A stretch of DNA of 64,000 nt from Bacillus canaveralius (lineage in GTDB: Bacteria; Bacillota; Bacilli; Bacillales; Cytobacillaceae), in NCBI RefSeq assembly GCF_002860125.1, contig NZ_PGVA01000024.1, forward strand, positions 202,481-266,480. Direction: 5' to 3'. Every line of letters begins with the position of its first letter. Position 1 is the stretch's first letter. The position numbers and the translations under genes were made by a program. Positions 26,938 to 35,376 of the stretch are shown piece after piece. The notes under the pieces were generated by a model. It saw nothing but the letters and a program-made list of their open reading frames with translations. It was not told the origin of the DNA and ran no database searches.

Positions 26938-27555
26938 ATGCCTAGGGCCAAGATGCCAGCCTACGAACGAATCGCAATCGACATTGCGAACAGGATATAC
27001 ACTGAGAAGTATAAAGAGGGAGAAAAGATCCATGGGAGGTCGACATTAGCTAGTGAGTATAATGTATCCCCGGAAACGGTCAGAAAAGCGATAAAGATTT
27101 TAGAAGATGTGGAAATTGTCCATTCCACAAAGGGAAGCGGCGTAGTCATCGGAGCCCGGAAGAACGCCTTTAAATACATCAACAGGTTTTCCAATTTGGA
27201 AAGCATCAAAGATTTAGAAAAGCAAATGAAAAAGCTGATTGAAGAGAGAGAAAGGCTGGACGCACAACTATTTCAAACAATCGATAATATAATCGATTAT
27301 ACAGGGAAACTGCGCCATACGAATCCGCTTGCTCCAATAGAAGTGGAGATATCAGCACGGTGCAGCCATATCGGCAAAACCGTTTCAGAGGTGAAATTCT
27401 GGCAAAATACTGGCGGCACCATTATCGGCGTGAAAAGGAATGGCGAACTAATCATTTCACCTGGACCATATGTGAGCATTGAGGCTGGAGATGTCATGTT
27501 AGTTATTGGTGATGAAAAGACTTACGACCGCGTCATGAATTTTCTGGCGGAGTAA
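26938..27555 (+). CDS. busR: BusR-type GntR/RCK_C regulator (c-di-AMP-sensing repressor of osmolyte uptake)
   Basis: 205 residues: GntR winged helix (YERIAIDIANRIYTEKYKEG; LASEYNVSPETVRKAIKIL, about 8-72), a coiled-coil linker rich in Lys/Glu (about 88-125) and a C-terminal RCK_C/TrkA_C domain (VEISARCSHIGKTVSEVKFW to VMLVIGDEKTYDRV). This architecture is BusR, the repressor that binds c-di-AMP through RCK_C and shuts off glycine-betaine transporters. The convergent OpuF-type transporter and a palindrome in its promoter fit. The ribosome binding site at ATG 26938 is weak. Confidence 0.85.
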   Translation: MPRAKMPAYERIAIDIANRIYTEKYKEGEKIHGRSTLASEYNVSPETVRKAIKILEDVEIVHSTKGSGVVIGARKNAFKYINRFSNLESIKDLEKQMKKLIEERERLDAQLFQTIDNIIDYTGKLRHTNPLAPIEVEISARCSHIGKTVSEVKFWQNTGGTIIGVKRNGELIISPGPYVSIEAGDVMLVIGDEKTYDRVMNFLAE

Positions 27556-27606
27556 ACATGAATGGGATATGATGATGCACGTTATTTGACTAGGATTACA
27601 AAAAAA

Positions 27607-27628
27607 CAAGGCGGACAGATCCGCCTTG
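27607..27628 (-). terminator. Terminator of the OpuF-type operon
   Basis: CAAGGCGGA and TCCGCCTTG form a 9-bp stem with a CAGA loop directly after the minus-strand stop; seven Ts follow on the minus strand. It also separates this operon from the convergent busR. Confidence 0.9.
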
Positions 27629-29203
27629 TCAGTCTACCAATCCTTCCTCTTTAAGAAACTCTTCTGCAACCTTCTCTGGAGATTGCTTCAGACTATCCAC
27701 TTTATAGTTCAGCTCGCGCATTTTATCGTCCGTAAGCATACCTGCCAGTATATTGATGGCTTTTTCCAGCTCAGGATATTCTTTTAATGTCTCATCCTTT
27801 ACCAATGGAACCGCATAGTAAGGAGGGAAGAAGCTTTGGTCATCTTCCAGCACTTTGAGGTTGAACTCCTTGAGTAATCCGTCCGTTGAAAAAGCATCAA
27901 TTACGTCACTTTCTCCGCTTTTCAATGCTGTATACCTCAAGCCGCCATCAACCGCCTTCACATCCCCAAATTGCATATTATACTTTTCGGCAAGTCCGGC
28001 TAAACCATCGTCCCTGTTCGTGAACTCGATAGTCGCGCCAACGGTCAATTCGTTACTTACGGCGGCCAGGTCCGAGAAAGTCTCCAATCCGTATTTGTCT
28101 GCAGTATCCTGCCTCACAGCCAGCGTATATGTGTTATTGAATCCCAGCGGCTTCAATGTCTTAATATTGTACCGGTCGGCAAACTCATTTTCGACAATAT
28201 CATAGACTTCATCAGGATCGTTCGAAACCTCTTTCTTTAAAATACTGACAAGCCCGGTACCGGTATATTCCACATACATATCAACATCGCCATTATTAAT
28301 GGCATTGAAGACGACCTGCGTCCCGCCAAGGTTCAGTTTTCTTTCTACCTGGAGATCGGTTTTATCCTCGATGACATCCGCTACCATATTCGCTAAAACC
28401 ATTGACTCACTAAAGTTTTTCGACCCGACGACAATTTTATCCTCCGCGCTGACCATCGGATAGACATAAGCCATTCCTATGCCTGCTAATATCAGCACAG
28501 CAGCAGCTGTCGGAATGAGGACCTTCCTGTCATAACGGCGGCCAGTACTCTTTTTGGCCATTGAGGCACTCGTTTTATTCGTATATGAAATCCTTGATTC
28601 AAGCTTCCCAACCGTAAAATCGATAAGCAGGGCCAGAATACAAGCAGGAATCGCCCCGGCAAGAATCATATGGTTATCGACGGTTGACACACCTGAGAAC
28701 ACAAGATAGCCAAGTCCGCCAGCTCCTACGAATGCGGCAATCGTCATCAGTCCGACAGCCGTTACCGCAGAAATCCTGATTCCCGCCATGATTACCGGGA
28801 ACGCCAGCGGAAGCTGGATCTTCCTCATCGTCTGGCTTCCGGTCAACCCGATTCCTTTTGCTGCCTCCAAAATATCCGCATCAATATTGGTCAAGCCAGT
28901 ATACGTATTTTTTATAATCGGAAGCAATGAATAAAGAACAACCATGACGATGGCTGGCGTACTTCCAATCCCGATAAACGGAATCAGGAAACCAAGCAGC
29001 GCCAAACTAGGTACCGCCTGGAGGACATTGGCCGAACCAATAATGGGTTTTGATAAGTGTTTGTTCCTGGAAACCAGGATCCCTAAAGGAACCCCAACGA
29101 TGACTGCAATAAGGACAGAAACGACACTCAGCAATATATGTTGCCCCAGTAAATTAAGAATCTGGTTATAATTAGCCGTTACATAATCGAAAAATGCACT
29201 CAT
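27629..29203 (-). CDS. OpuF-type compatible solute ABC transporter, fused permease/substrate-binding subunit
   Basis: 524 residues. Residues 1-210 are a MetI-type permease with the EAA loop (EAAKGIGLTGSQTMRKIQLP) and five to six helices; after one more helix (about 235-255) a substrate-binding domain follows (IVVGSKNFSESMVLANMVAD; NAINNGDVDMYVEYTGTG). The fused order permease-binding protein is that of OpuFB/BusAB-like transporters for glycine betaine and related osmolytes; ergothioneine transporters (EgtU) share it, so the substrate is not certain. Its ATG overlaps the ATPase stop. Confidence 0.88.
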   Translation of the reverse strand: MSAFFDYVTANYNQILNLLGQHILLSVVSVLIAVIVGVPLGILVSRNKHLSKPIIGSANVLQAVPSLALLGFLIPFIGIGSTPAIVMVVLYSLLPIIKNTYTGLTNIDADILEAAKGIGLTGSQTMRKIQLPLAFPVIMAGIRISAVTAVGLMTIAAFVGAGGLGYLVFSGVSTVDNHMILAGAIPACILALLIDFTVGKLESRISYTNKTSASMAKKSTGRRYDRKVLIPTAAAVLILAGIGMAYVYPMVSAEDKIVVGSKNFSESMVLANMVADVIEDKTDLQVERKLNLGGTQVVFNAINNGDVDMYVEYTGTGLVSILKKEVSNDPDEVYDIVENEFADRYNIKTLKPLGFNNTYTLAVRQDTADKYGLETFSDLAAVSNELTVGATIEFTNRDDGLAGLAEKYNMQFGDVKAVDGGLRYTALKSGESDVIDAFSTDGLLKEFNLKVLEDDQSFFPPYYAVPLVKDETLKEYPELEKAINILAGMLTDDKMRELNYKVDSLKQSPEKVAEEFLKEEGLVD

Positions 29204-30328
29204 TAAAAAGCCACCTCCAAGTCAATCAACTGACTGCTCAACGCAGCCAGGATGCTGCTTCTCGTGATCAGACCGGTCAATTGCTTTTCGCTGTTGACGA
29301 CTGGCAAATAGCCGATTTTATGATCATTCATCATTTTCAGAACGGAAATCAAATTTGCATCTTTAGAAACGGAAAGAACGTTGCGCTCCATAATTTCTCC
29401 GATAACAGAATTCCGGTCTTGCAGCTTGATATCTTTTAACGTGATCAGTCCTAATAGAATACTATTCTTATCAGTCACCAATAGGCTGTCAACCTTGTTT
29501 TCTCTCATGATCTCTATCGCCTGCAGCACGTTGCGCTTCGGCGTGACCTTCACAGGATTGGAAATCATGATGTCCTGTGCATTTAAGACCTCTGGGTTAT
29601 TCCAAACCCGTCTTTTGCCGATAAAGTTTTCAACGAATTCCGATGCTGGATTCTTTAAAATATTCTCCGGCGTATCGTACTGAAGGATTTCCCCATCTTT
29701 TAGCAGGCAAATCATATCCGCAATTTTATATGCTTCATCCATATCGTGGGTAACAAAGATTATCGTCTTGTTCAATTCCTTCTGCATATTGAAAAGTTCT
29801 TCCTGGAGGGAACTTCTTGTGACGGGATCTAATGCGCTGAAGGGTTCATCCATGAGGATGATATCGGAGTTCGTGGAGAAGGCTCTTGCTACCCCGATCC
29901 GTTGCTGCTGTCCACCGCTCAATTCCTTTGGAAACTGGTGCATGTATTCCTTTGGATCCAAACCAACCAGTTCAAGCAGCTCTTCTGTTTGCTTTTCAAT
30001 TGCTTGCGGATCTTCTCCTTTTAGCTTAGGGATGAGTTCGAGGTTTTCCTTGATGGACATGTGTGGGAAGAGCCCGGTGTTTTGAATCACATACCCGATA
30101 TTCCTGCGTAATTCAATTGGGTCGACAGTGGAAATATCCTGGCCATTCACAAAAATCTTCCCGGATGACGGCCTGAATGAGTCTGTTGACCATCTTGAGC
30201 AAGGTCGTTTTTCCGCATCCGCTTGGGCCGATGAAAACTACAAGCTGCCCGGCTTCAATATTCAGGCTGAAATTGTCTATGACTGTTTTTTTATTATATT
30301 TTTTGATGATGTTTTCAAACTGAATCAT
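29203..30328 (-). pseudogene. OpuF-type ATPase with two CBS domains, frameshifted
   Basis: The N-terminal frame (30328-30113) has FIGPSGCGKTTLLKMVNRL (Walker A) and the second frame (ending 29203) has ELSGGQQQRIGVARAF, DIILMDEPFSALD (Walker B) and two C-terminal CBS domains. They join at 30170-30173: deleting one G from CAGGCCG restores NRLIQPSSGKIFVNGQDI. Intact length would be about 375 residues, normal for OpuA/OpuF ATPases. Either a real single-base mutation or a sequencing error; all the rest is conserved. Confidence 0.8.
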
Positions 30329-30370
30329 CCTATACCTCCCTATTTACTTTTTTGCTTTTCTACTGAAAGT

Positions 30371-30399
30371 AACAACTTTATTATAACACAAAAGTTGTT
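30371..30399 (-). promoter_or_regulatory. opuF promoter with overlapping palindromic operator
   Basis: AACAACTTT and AAAGTTGTT (perfect 9-bp arms, 11-bp spacer) enclose TGTTATAAT, an extended -10 on the minus strand (TATAAT 30380-30385), about 50 bp upstream of the ATPase start. A repressor bound here would block transcription; BusR encoded at 26938 is the obvious candidate. Confidence 0.6.
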
Positions 30400-30470
30400 T
30401 GTTTGCAGAGCAACAGCAAAGGCAGGAGGTAATAGACAATATCGGTTGCCAGTATATCCTGCAATACCGA

Positions 30471-30502
30471 AAAACGCCGTAAATGAAGTGCCTGCGGCGT
30501 TT
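30471..30502. terminator. Terminator-like hairpin in the opuF/copC intergenic region
   Basis: AAAACGCCG and CGGCGTTTT form a 9-bp stem with a 14-base loop. The gene it served is not evident. The surrounding 490 bp (30329-30817) contain no gene besides the opuF control region. Confidence 0.6.
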
Positions 30503-30817
30503 TACTATTATTAACAATCTATTTAAATCCCGGGTGATATACCTTGATGCGCAGCTCGCAGCAATTACTGCCGTCACGTACGATTGGTTTGTTCATTAAT
30601 CTACTATATTAAAATAGATTTAGACTAAGTTCCTTCGGATTAACTCCTTATCCAAATGCATCTTCCTCTTTTATCTCATTTTCCGGTACTCCAAACATTT
30701 TTACCAACACTATTAATACCAGTATTTAAACGAATCTGGTAATATACAAAGACTCGTTTGAATAATAATGATAGTTTTGGTAGAATTGAGAACGTATTTT
30801 GTGAATGGAGGTCTATT

Positions 30818-31405
30818 ATGACAAAGAAATTATTTATTTTAACTATAATGTTGTTCACTGCATTTGCTACTAATGCGTTTGCACACACTGGGTTAGAAAG
30901 CTCTTCCCCAGCGGATGGTCAAGTTGTAACAGAAAACCTAGATGAAGTGAGTTTAACGTTCGAATCAAAAGTAGAACAAGGTAGTACATTTGAGTTGAAA
31001 AATACAACTGGGGATGTTATAGCAATAGACAACATCATTGTTAGCGAGAATCAAATGACAGGAAGTTTATCACAGACACTTGAAAATGGCAGTTATCAAG
31101 TTTTATGGAAAATTGTCGGATCCGACGGACATCTGATAGAAGGACAATATTCTTTCACTGTAGAGATACCGGTTGCAGAGACGCCTGCTGAGGAGCCAGT
31201 TGAAGCGCCAGATGACGAGCCGGTAACAGAAGAAGACGAACACAAACAGACTCAGCAAGAAAAACAGTTGGAAGAGAACAAAGCAGGTCAATCTGCAGAG
31301 GCTTCTGATAACAAATTGCCGTCTTTTGTGATCCCATCCATTATCGGTGCTTTAGTTATAATCATCATTGTTAGCTTCTTCTGGCTGATGAGGAGGAAGA
31401 AATAG
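30818..31405 (+). CDS. copC: CopC domain copper-binding protein, membrane-anchored
   Basis: 195 residues. Signal peptide MTKKLFILTIMLFTAFATNA cleaved before HTGLESSSPADG, placing the Cu(II)-binding His at the mature N-terminus. The CopC beta-sandwich continues to GSDGHLIEGQYSFTV near 118, with the second His motif. A Glu/Pro-rich linker (about 125-165) leads to a C-terminal helix (FVIPSIIGALVIIIIVSFFW) and RRKK anchor. GGAGG precedes ATG 30818; the frame from 30758 is spurious. First gene of a three-gene copper operon. Confidence 0.92.
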   Translation: MTKKLFILTIMLFTAFATNAFAHTGLESSSPADGQVVTENLDEVSLTFESKVEQGSTFELKNTTGDVIAIDNIIVSENQMTGSLSQTLENGSYQVLWKIVGSDGHLIEGQYSFTVEIPVAETPAEEPVEAPDDEPVTEEDEHKQTQQEKQLEENKAGQSAEASDNKLPSFVIPSIIGALVIIIIVSFFWLMRRKK

Positions 31406-31409
31406 TTTA

Positions 31410-32501
31410 ATGTTAGTTTTGGGAGTCATTAGTGATACTCTTTTATATCTTTGTTTTGCCCTCCTTATCGGCAGTTTTCTTTTATATCTCGTACCTGCTG
31501 GCAAACGGCCGGATATACACGTTCCAAAAGGAGTTTTAATGGCTGCAACCGGAGGCATAGCGATTTTTTCTTTTATCCCGGTCCTATCGTTAATCTTACA
31601 TTTGTATCAAGATATCGGGTTATCCCAGACGACACAATCTGTCTTATTTACCTTTGAAGTAGGGAAAGCGTGGATATTCACTTACCTTATCTCTAATATT
31701 TTATTCATCTTTATCGTTTGGTTTGATTACCGTAAAAAACAGCTGTATGCATACGTGGGCATATTCTTTACAGTGGTGTTAATTTTGGCACTTGGTTACT
31801 CCAGTCACGCTACTTCTATAGTGGAGTGGAAAGGATTTCTCACCCATACATCCCACTTTACAGCGATCAGTGTCTGGGTTGGCATACTCATTATTGTAAG
31901 TTGGTTTTCAAAAGATCATTCCAACTGGCTGCGCTTTCTGAAATGGTTTACGCCTGTAGCGATGGTTTGCTTCACAGTAACAATTATTTCCGGGCTTATC
32001 TTAATGAGTGTTGTAACTGATTTTAAGGATTACACAAATGCTTGGATGATTCCATATGGGCAAGCATTGCTAATCAAGCATTTATTAATTGTTCCACTAC
32101 TTGTCTATGCTACTATGAACAGTTTATTGATCAAAAATAAACTAAGAAGTGATGAGAATTTCAATCCAAAACCTTGGACTAAAACAGAAAGTGTTGTGAT
32201 ATTGCTGATATTCTCAGCAACAGCAGCAATGGGACAGCAATCCCCTCCTCATGAAACACTGGTGACGGACACAAGTGTGTCTAAGCTTTTTAAAATATTT
32301 TATCAAGGCGAATTTCAACCTGGTATGACTGTACAGCTTATATTGAACACAACAAGTGTTTCTCTCATTATTCTTTCGGTTCTGTTTTTAGTTTTAGCAC
32401 TTTTTACATTGATCAAAAAAGCGCCGGCAATGTTATCATTCTGTATGAGTATTCTATTTGTCTTATCTAGCTATTTATCTTTGATTATAAGTATTCAATA
32501 G
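31410..32501 (+). CDS. copD: CopD family copper-transport membrane protein
   Basis: 363 residues with about eight or nine helices; SWFSKDHSNWLRFLKWFTPVA and QQSPPHETLVT match the CopD family, which takes copper handed over by CopC into the cytoplasm. ATG 31410 is four bases after copC with GAGGAGG inside the end of copC. In B. subtilis YcnJ the CopC and CopD domains are fused; here they are separate genes. The next gene follows after 18 bp. Confidence 0.9.
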   Translation: MLVLGVISDTLLYLCFALLIGSFLLYLVPAGKRPDIHVPKGVLMAATGGIAIFSFIPVLSLILHLYQDIGLSQTTQSVLFTFEVGKAWIFTYLISNILFIFIVWFDYRKKQLYAYVGIFFTVVLILALGYSSHATSIVEWKGFLTHTSHFTAISVWVGILIIVSWFSKDHSNWLRFLKWFTPVAMVCFTVTIISGLILMSVVTDFKDYTNAWMIPYGQALLIKHLLIVPLLVYATMNSLLIKNKLRSDENFNPKPWTKTESVVILLIFSATAAMGQQSPPHETLVTDTSVSKLFKIFYQGEFQPGMTVQLILNTTSVSLIILSVLFLVLALFTLIKKAPAMLSFCMSILFVLSSYLSLIISIQ

Positions 32502-32519
32502 GAAAAGTGGTGAAAGAAG

Positions 32520-33020
32520 ATGAAGAAGTTCATTTATCCAATGCTACTAAGCTCTATCATCATTTCTGGTTGTGCTTCAAACGACAGTGGCAGTGAGCAT
32601 CCTGAAGAGAATCTTCGTGAACAAGAACATAACCACGCTGAACAAGAACAGCCAAAATTGGAGTATGTAATCGGCAGCAATGATTGGTCCGCGATTATGG
32701 ATTATACAGATAGCAAAGAGATCCTGGAAGCTTATCAATTTGCGGTTGAACACCCAGAAGTGTTAAATTACATGCCTTGTTATTGTGGCTGTTACGAAGA
32801 AGACGGGCATACAAGCAACACAAATTGTTTTGTAGATTCAGTTGACGGCGACATAGCTAAATTAGACACCATGGGCTTTGGCTGACAAGTCTGTGTTGAT
32901 ATCGCCCGTGAGGCGAAACAAGAGTTTGAAAAAGGTACAGATTTAAAAACAATTCGTGAGAATATCGATTTTAAATATGAGGGTAAACATCCAACACCTA
33001 CACCAATACCAACGGCATAG
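32520..33020 (+). CDS. PCYCGC motif lipoprotein, candidate selenoprotein (TGA at codon 122)
   Basis: Starts at ATG 32520 just after AAGTGGTGA. A lipobox (IIISGCASN, Cys about 18) is followed by a His/Glu-rich linker and YMPCYCGCYEEDGHTSNTNC (about 85-104), the family motif. TGA at 32883-32885 is in frame; reading on gives QVCVDIAREAKQEFEKGTDL and a homologous-looking tail to TAG 33018, total 166 residues. The TGA would be Sec122 in a U-x-x-C motif (Cys125). A hairpin fitting a bacterial SECIS lies 8-35 nt downstream and the terminator lies after the TAG, not after the TGA. Alternative: a nonsense mutation of an ordinary CxxC. Encoded with copC-copD, suggesting a redox role at the outer membrane face in copper handling. 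Confidence 0.75.
32894..32920 (+). other. SECIS-like hairpin after the in-frame TGA
   Basis: TCGCC (32902-32906) pairs with GGCGA (32912-32916) around the loop CGTGA; a lower stem TGTT/AACA (32894-32897, 32917-32920) is separated by a four-base bulge. The loop G-U is 23 nt after the TGA, within the distance reported for bacterial SECIS elements, and the TGA is followed by C. Confidence 0.5.
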
Positions 33021-33024
33021 GCAT

Positions 33025-33063
33025 AAAAAAGAACATCGCTGACTTATAGCAATGTTCTTTTTT
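33025..33063 (+). terminator. Terminator of the copper operon
   Basis: AAAAAAGAACATCGCT and AGCAATGTTCTTTTTT form a long stem with a T-run, starting five bases after the TAG at 33018-33020. Confidence 0.9.
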
Positions 33064-33177
33064 ATTGCTTTTCGTATATTAACTAAATAAAATTCTTCAA
33101 ATCATTATTTTTTTTCACACAACCTGATCACCTTCCTTTTTAAGGAAATAAACTGTGCTTTGCATTACTGAGAGAAT

Positions 33178-34515
33178 TTATTCTGTCTTTTTTAAAATGA
33201 ATGACAGTAGGATAAGAATTCCTACCGTTACAAGGCATACATATGTGCCAATTACATTATTTGTGTTAAAAATAAACGCAAAGAAGATCAAGGCCAACAT
33301 CAAGATTGCAACGATCGTCATGAATGGATACCATTTTACCCGGAATGATGGCTGGCCATCATATTGAGGGCGAAGCTTCAATTGTGCTGCACAAATACTT
33401 AGCCATATTAATATTATAGTAAAACCAGGAATGGACATAAGATAGCCGATTACCTGATCGGGCGTCCTGTAGGCTAGAAATACTCCCATCAATATACATA
33501 TTGTCGTGATCGCAATACCATTCAAAGGAATTCCATTTTTTGTTGTTATTAAGAATGCTCTTGGTGCTTCTCCGCTTTGAGCCATCGCAAACAATGTTCT
33601 TGATGTGGCATAAATTCCTGAGTTTGCCGCTGATAATACTGCGGTGATCAGAACGAAATTCATGATATGAGCTGCGCCGGGAATCCCTGCCATGTCGAAT
33701 ACCTGAACGAAAGGGCTATCTTCTGATGAAACTTGGTTCCAAGGTATGATTCCGCAAATGATAAGAATGGGAAGGACATAAAATATGATCACTCTCCAAA
33801 CCGTGCCCATAATCACTTTCGGTAAAACTCGCTTCGCATCTTTTGTCTCTGTGACAGCAACCCCGATTAATTCTGCACCACCATAAGAGAACATGACAAC
33901 TAAAAACGCGCTGATAACTCCTCCGATACCGTTCGGGAAAAATCCGCCATGAGCGGTATAGTTGGAGAAAGGATCTTGAATGGAATTAGGGAAGATACCC
34001 AGCAGGATGAAAATACCTAATAAAATGAAGAGTATTAAAGCAAGGATTTTAATTCCCGCAAACCAAAACTCCAATTCTCCATAGTGTTTTACTTGAAATA
34101 AATTAATTCCGACTATGAAAACCGCACACAGTAAACTTAAAATCCATAGTGGGACAGTAGTAAACCAATATTGTAAAAAGCTTGCCGCAGCGATTAATTC
34201 TACAATCGTTACGAGAATCCAATTAATCCAATAGAGCCACCCTACGATAAACGAGGTTTGAAATCCAAAAGCTTTATGCACAAGACGCTGAACATTTAAA
34301 TTTGGATAAACGGTACCCATTTCTCCCAACGCCGCCATTACAATAAATAATAAAAGTCCTCCTATTAAATAGGCAACCACGACACTCGGACCTGCGATAC
34401 TTAACGTTTCAGAGCTACCTTTAAAAATACCCGTTCCGATCATACCTGCTAACGCAATAAACTGGACATGTCTCGGCAATAAGCCTTTTTTTAAATCCTG
34501 ATGATTTGCTTCCAT
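33178..34515 (-). CDS. APC superfamily amino acid permease
   Basis: 445 residues, about 12 membrane helices. Signature start LKKGLLPRHVQFIALAGMIG with GTGIFKGSSETLSIAGPSVV, the GELEFWFAGIKI segment in helix 6 and FSYGGAELIGVAVTET in helix 7 place it in the AAT family of proton-coupled amino acid permeases. AAAGGT precedes the ATG. Monocistronic by orientation; an 861-bp gap follows upstream. Substrate specificity cannot be derived; the second permease upstream is related but not a recent duplicate. Confidence 0.9.
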   Translation of the reverse strand: MEANHQDLKKGLLPRHVQFIALAGMIGTGIFKGSSETLSIAGPSVVVAYLIGGLLLFIVMAALGEMGTVYPNLNVQRLVHKAFGFQTSFIVGWLYWINWILVTIVELIAAASFLQYWFTTVPLWILSLLCAVFIVGINLFQVKHYGELEFWFAGIKILALILFILLGIFILLGIFPNSIQDPFSNYTAHGGFFPNGIGGVISAFLVVMFSYGGAELIGVAVTETKDAKRVLPKVIMGTVWRVIIFYVLPILIICGIIPWNQVSSEDSPFVQVFDMAGIPGAAHIMNFVLITAVLSAANSGIYATSRTLFAMAQSGEAPRAFLITTKNGIPLNGIAITTICILMGVFLAYRTPDQVIGYLMSIPGFTIILIWLSICAAQLKLRPQYDGQPSFRVKWYPFMTIVAILMLALIFFAFIFNTNNVIGTYVCLVTVGILILLSFILKKTE

Positions 34516-35376
34516 TCCGTTCTTACCTTTCTATCCTAAGATCATCTGAACACCGATGCCATAATAACCTCAACCCCCCCCCCGGGTACAGTAGAAGCTA
34601 TTACTTTATTGGTTATGACGACTTACCTTATTAAATGGTAACTCCTAAGGCTGATTAAGTAATGTCACTCGTTTTACTCATTTCCACAAAAGCATCGGCT
34701 TTATGGGTGACACAAAAACGACCTTATCTAAAATTCCATTGCACTTAAACGCTTTTTAGCTTTTATGCTTTTTTGTATTAAAGTATTATTATATTAATAT
34801 ATCATTTTCGAATGGTTTGTCAACAAGATAAGCATTGTTCAACCGGAGTTGGAGTGCATATGATGCGCAAAAGAGGTTTTACATCATAAAGCATACAATT
34901 TCTCACCGACCATGAAAATGCTAACCTATAAACTAATACTTTTTTCAGTAAAGAACAGGTTATGATAATGATTAGTGAATACGAACGACTTTTATTTCTT
35001 AAAGAATTTGGTCGACTGTTAATGACTATAAAAAAACTAGCAATGAACAAATCAAGGAATCTATATACAGCGACCTATTAATACTTTCTTTTGCCATAAA
35101 CAGCACATCTGATTAACTATAAAATAAAAGCAAGGAGCAAAACTCCTCGCTTACAAGCTCAGAACATATGCTCAGGAAATATTCTTAGTGAAATTAACGA
35201 CCCTTACGTTTTTCGCTGTTTTTCTTTTATAATAAAAAAGAGAAGTGCGCTAACACTTCTCCCTGAGCTCCACCGTCAAGGTGGAGGTTGTCAAGGTTTA
35301 GTTCGGGTCGAAAAGTATTATTACTTTTATTATGTCTCCATAAAGGGTACTTGTTTATTCCAGAAATAGATACCTT
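34516..35376. other. Intergenic region between two amino-acid permeases
   Basis: Mostly AT-rich with a C-run (34574-34584). No convincing gene; a 39-codon frame at 34962-35081 has only a weak ribosome binding site. Hairpins cluster at 35131-35155 (AGCAAGGAG/CTCCTCGCT) and 35240-35286. The upstream region of the 33178-34515 permease lies here, but I see no clear riboswitch. Confidence 0.4.
35240..35286 (-). terminator. Tandem hairpins downstream of permease, possible IS605-end relic
   Basis: GAGAAGTG/CACTTCTC (35240-35261, perfect, followed on the minus strand by TTTTTT) and CTCCACC/GGTGGAG (35268-35286, perfect). The first works as an intrinsic terminator for the permease at 35377; the pair also resembles subterminal hairpins of IS200/IS605 elements. 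Confidence 0.65.

Noticed and set aside
34516..34800. Amino-acid riboswitch or T-box upstream of the permease
   Set aside because: No T-box sequence or lysine/glycine riboswitch core was recognised; only AT-rich DNA and a C-run.
34962..35081. 39-codon frame between the permeases
   Set aside because: Only a weak AGG upstream, no relatives recognised and no terminator; not reported as a gene.
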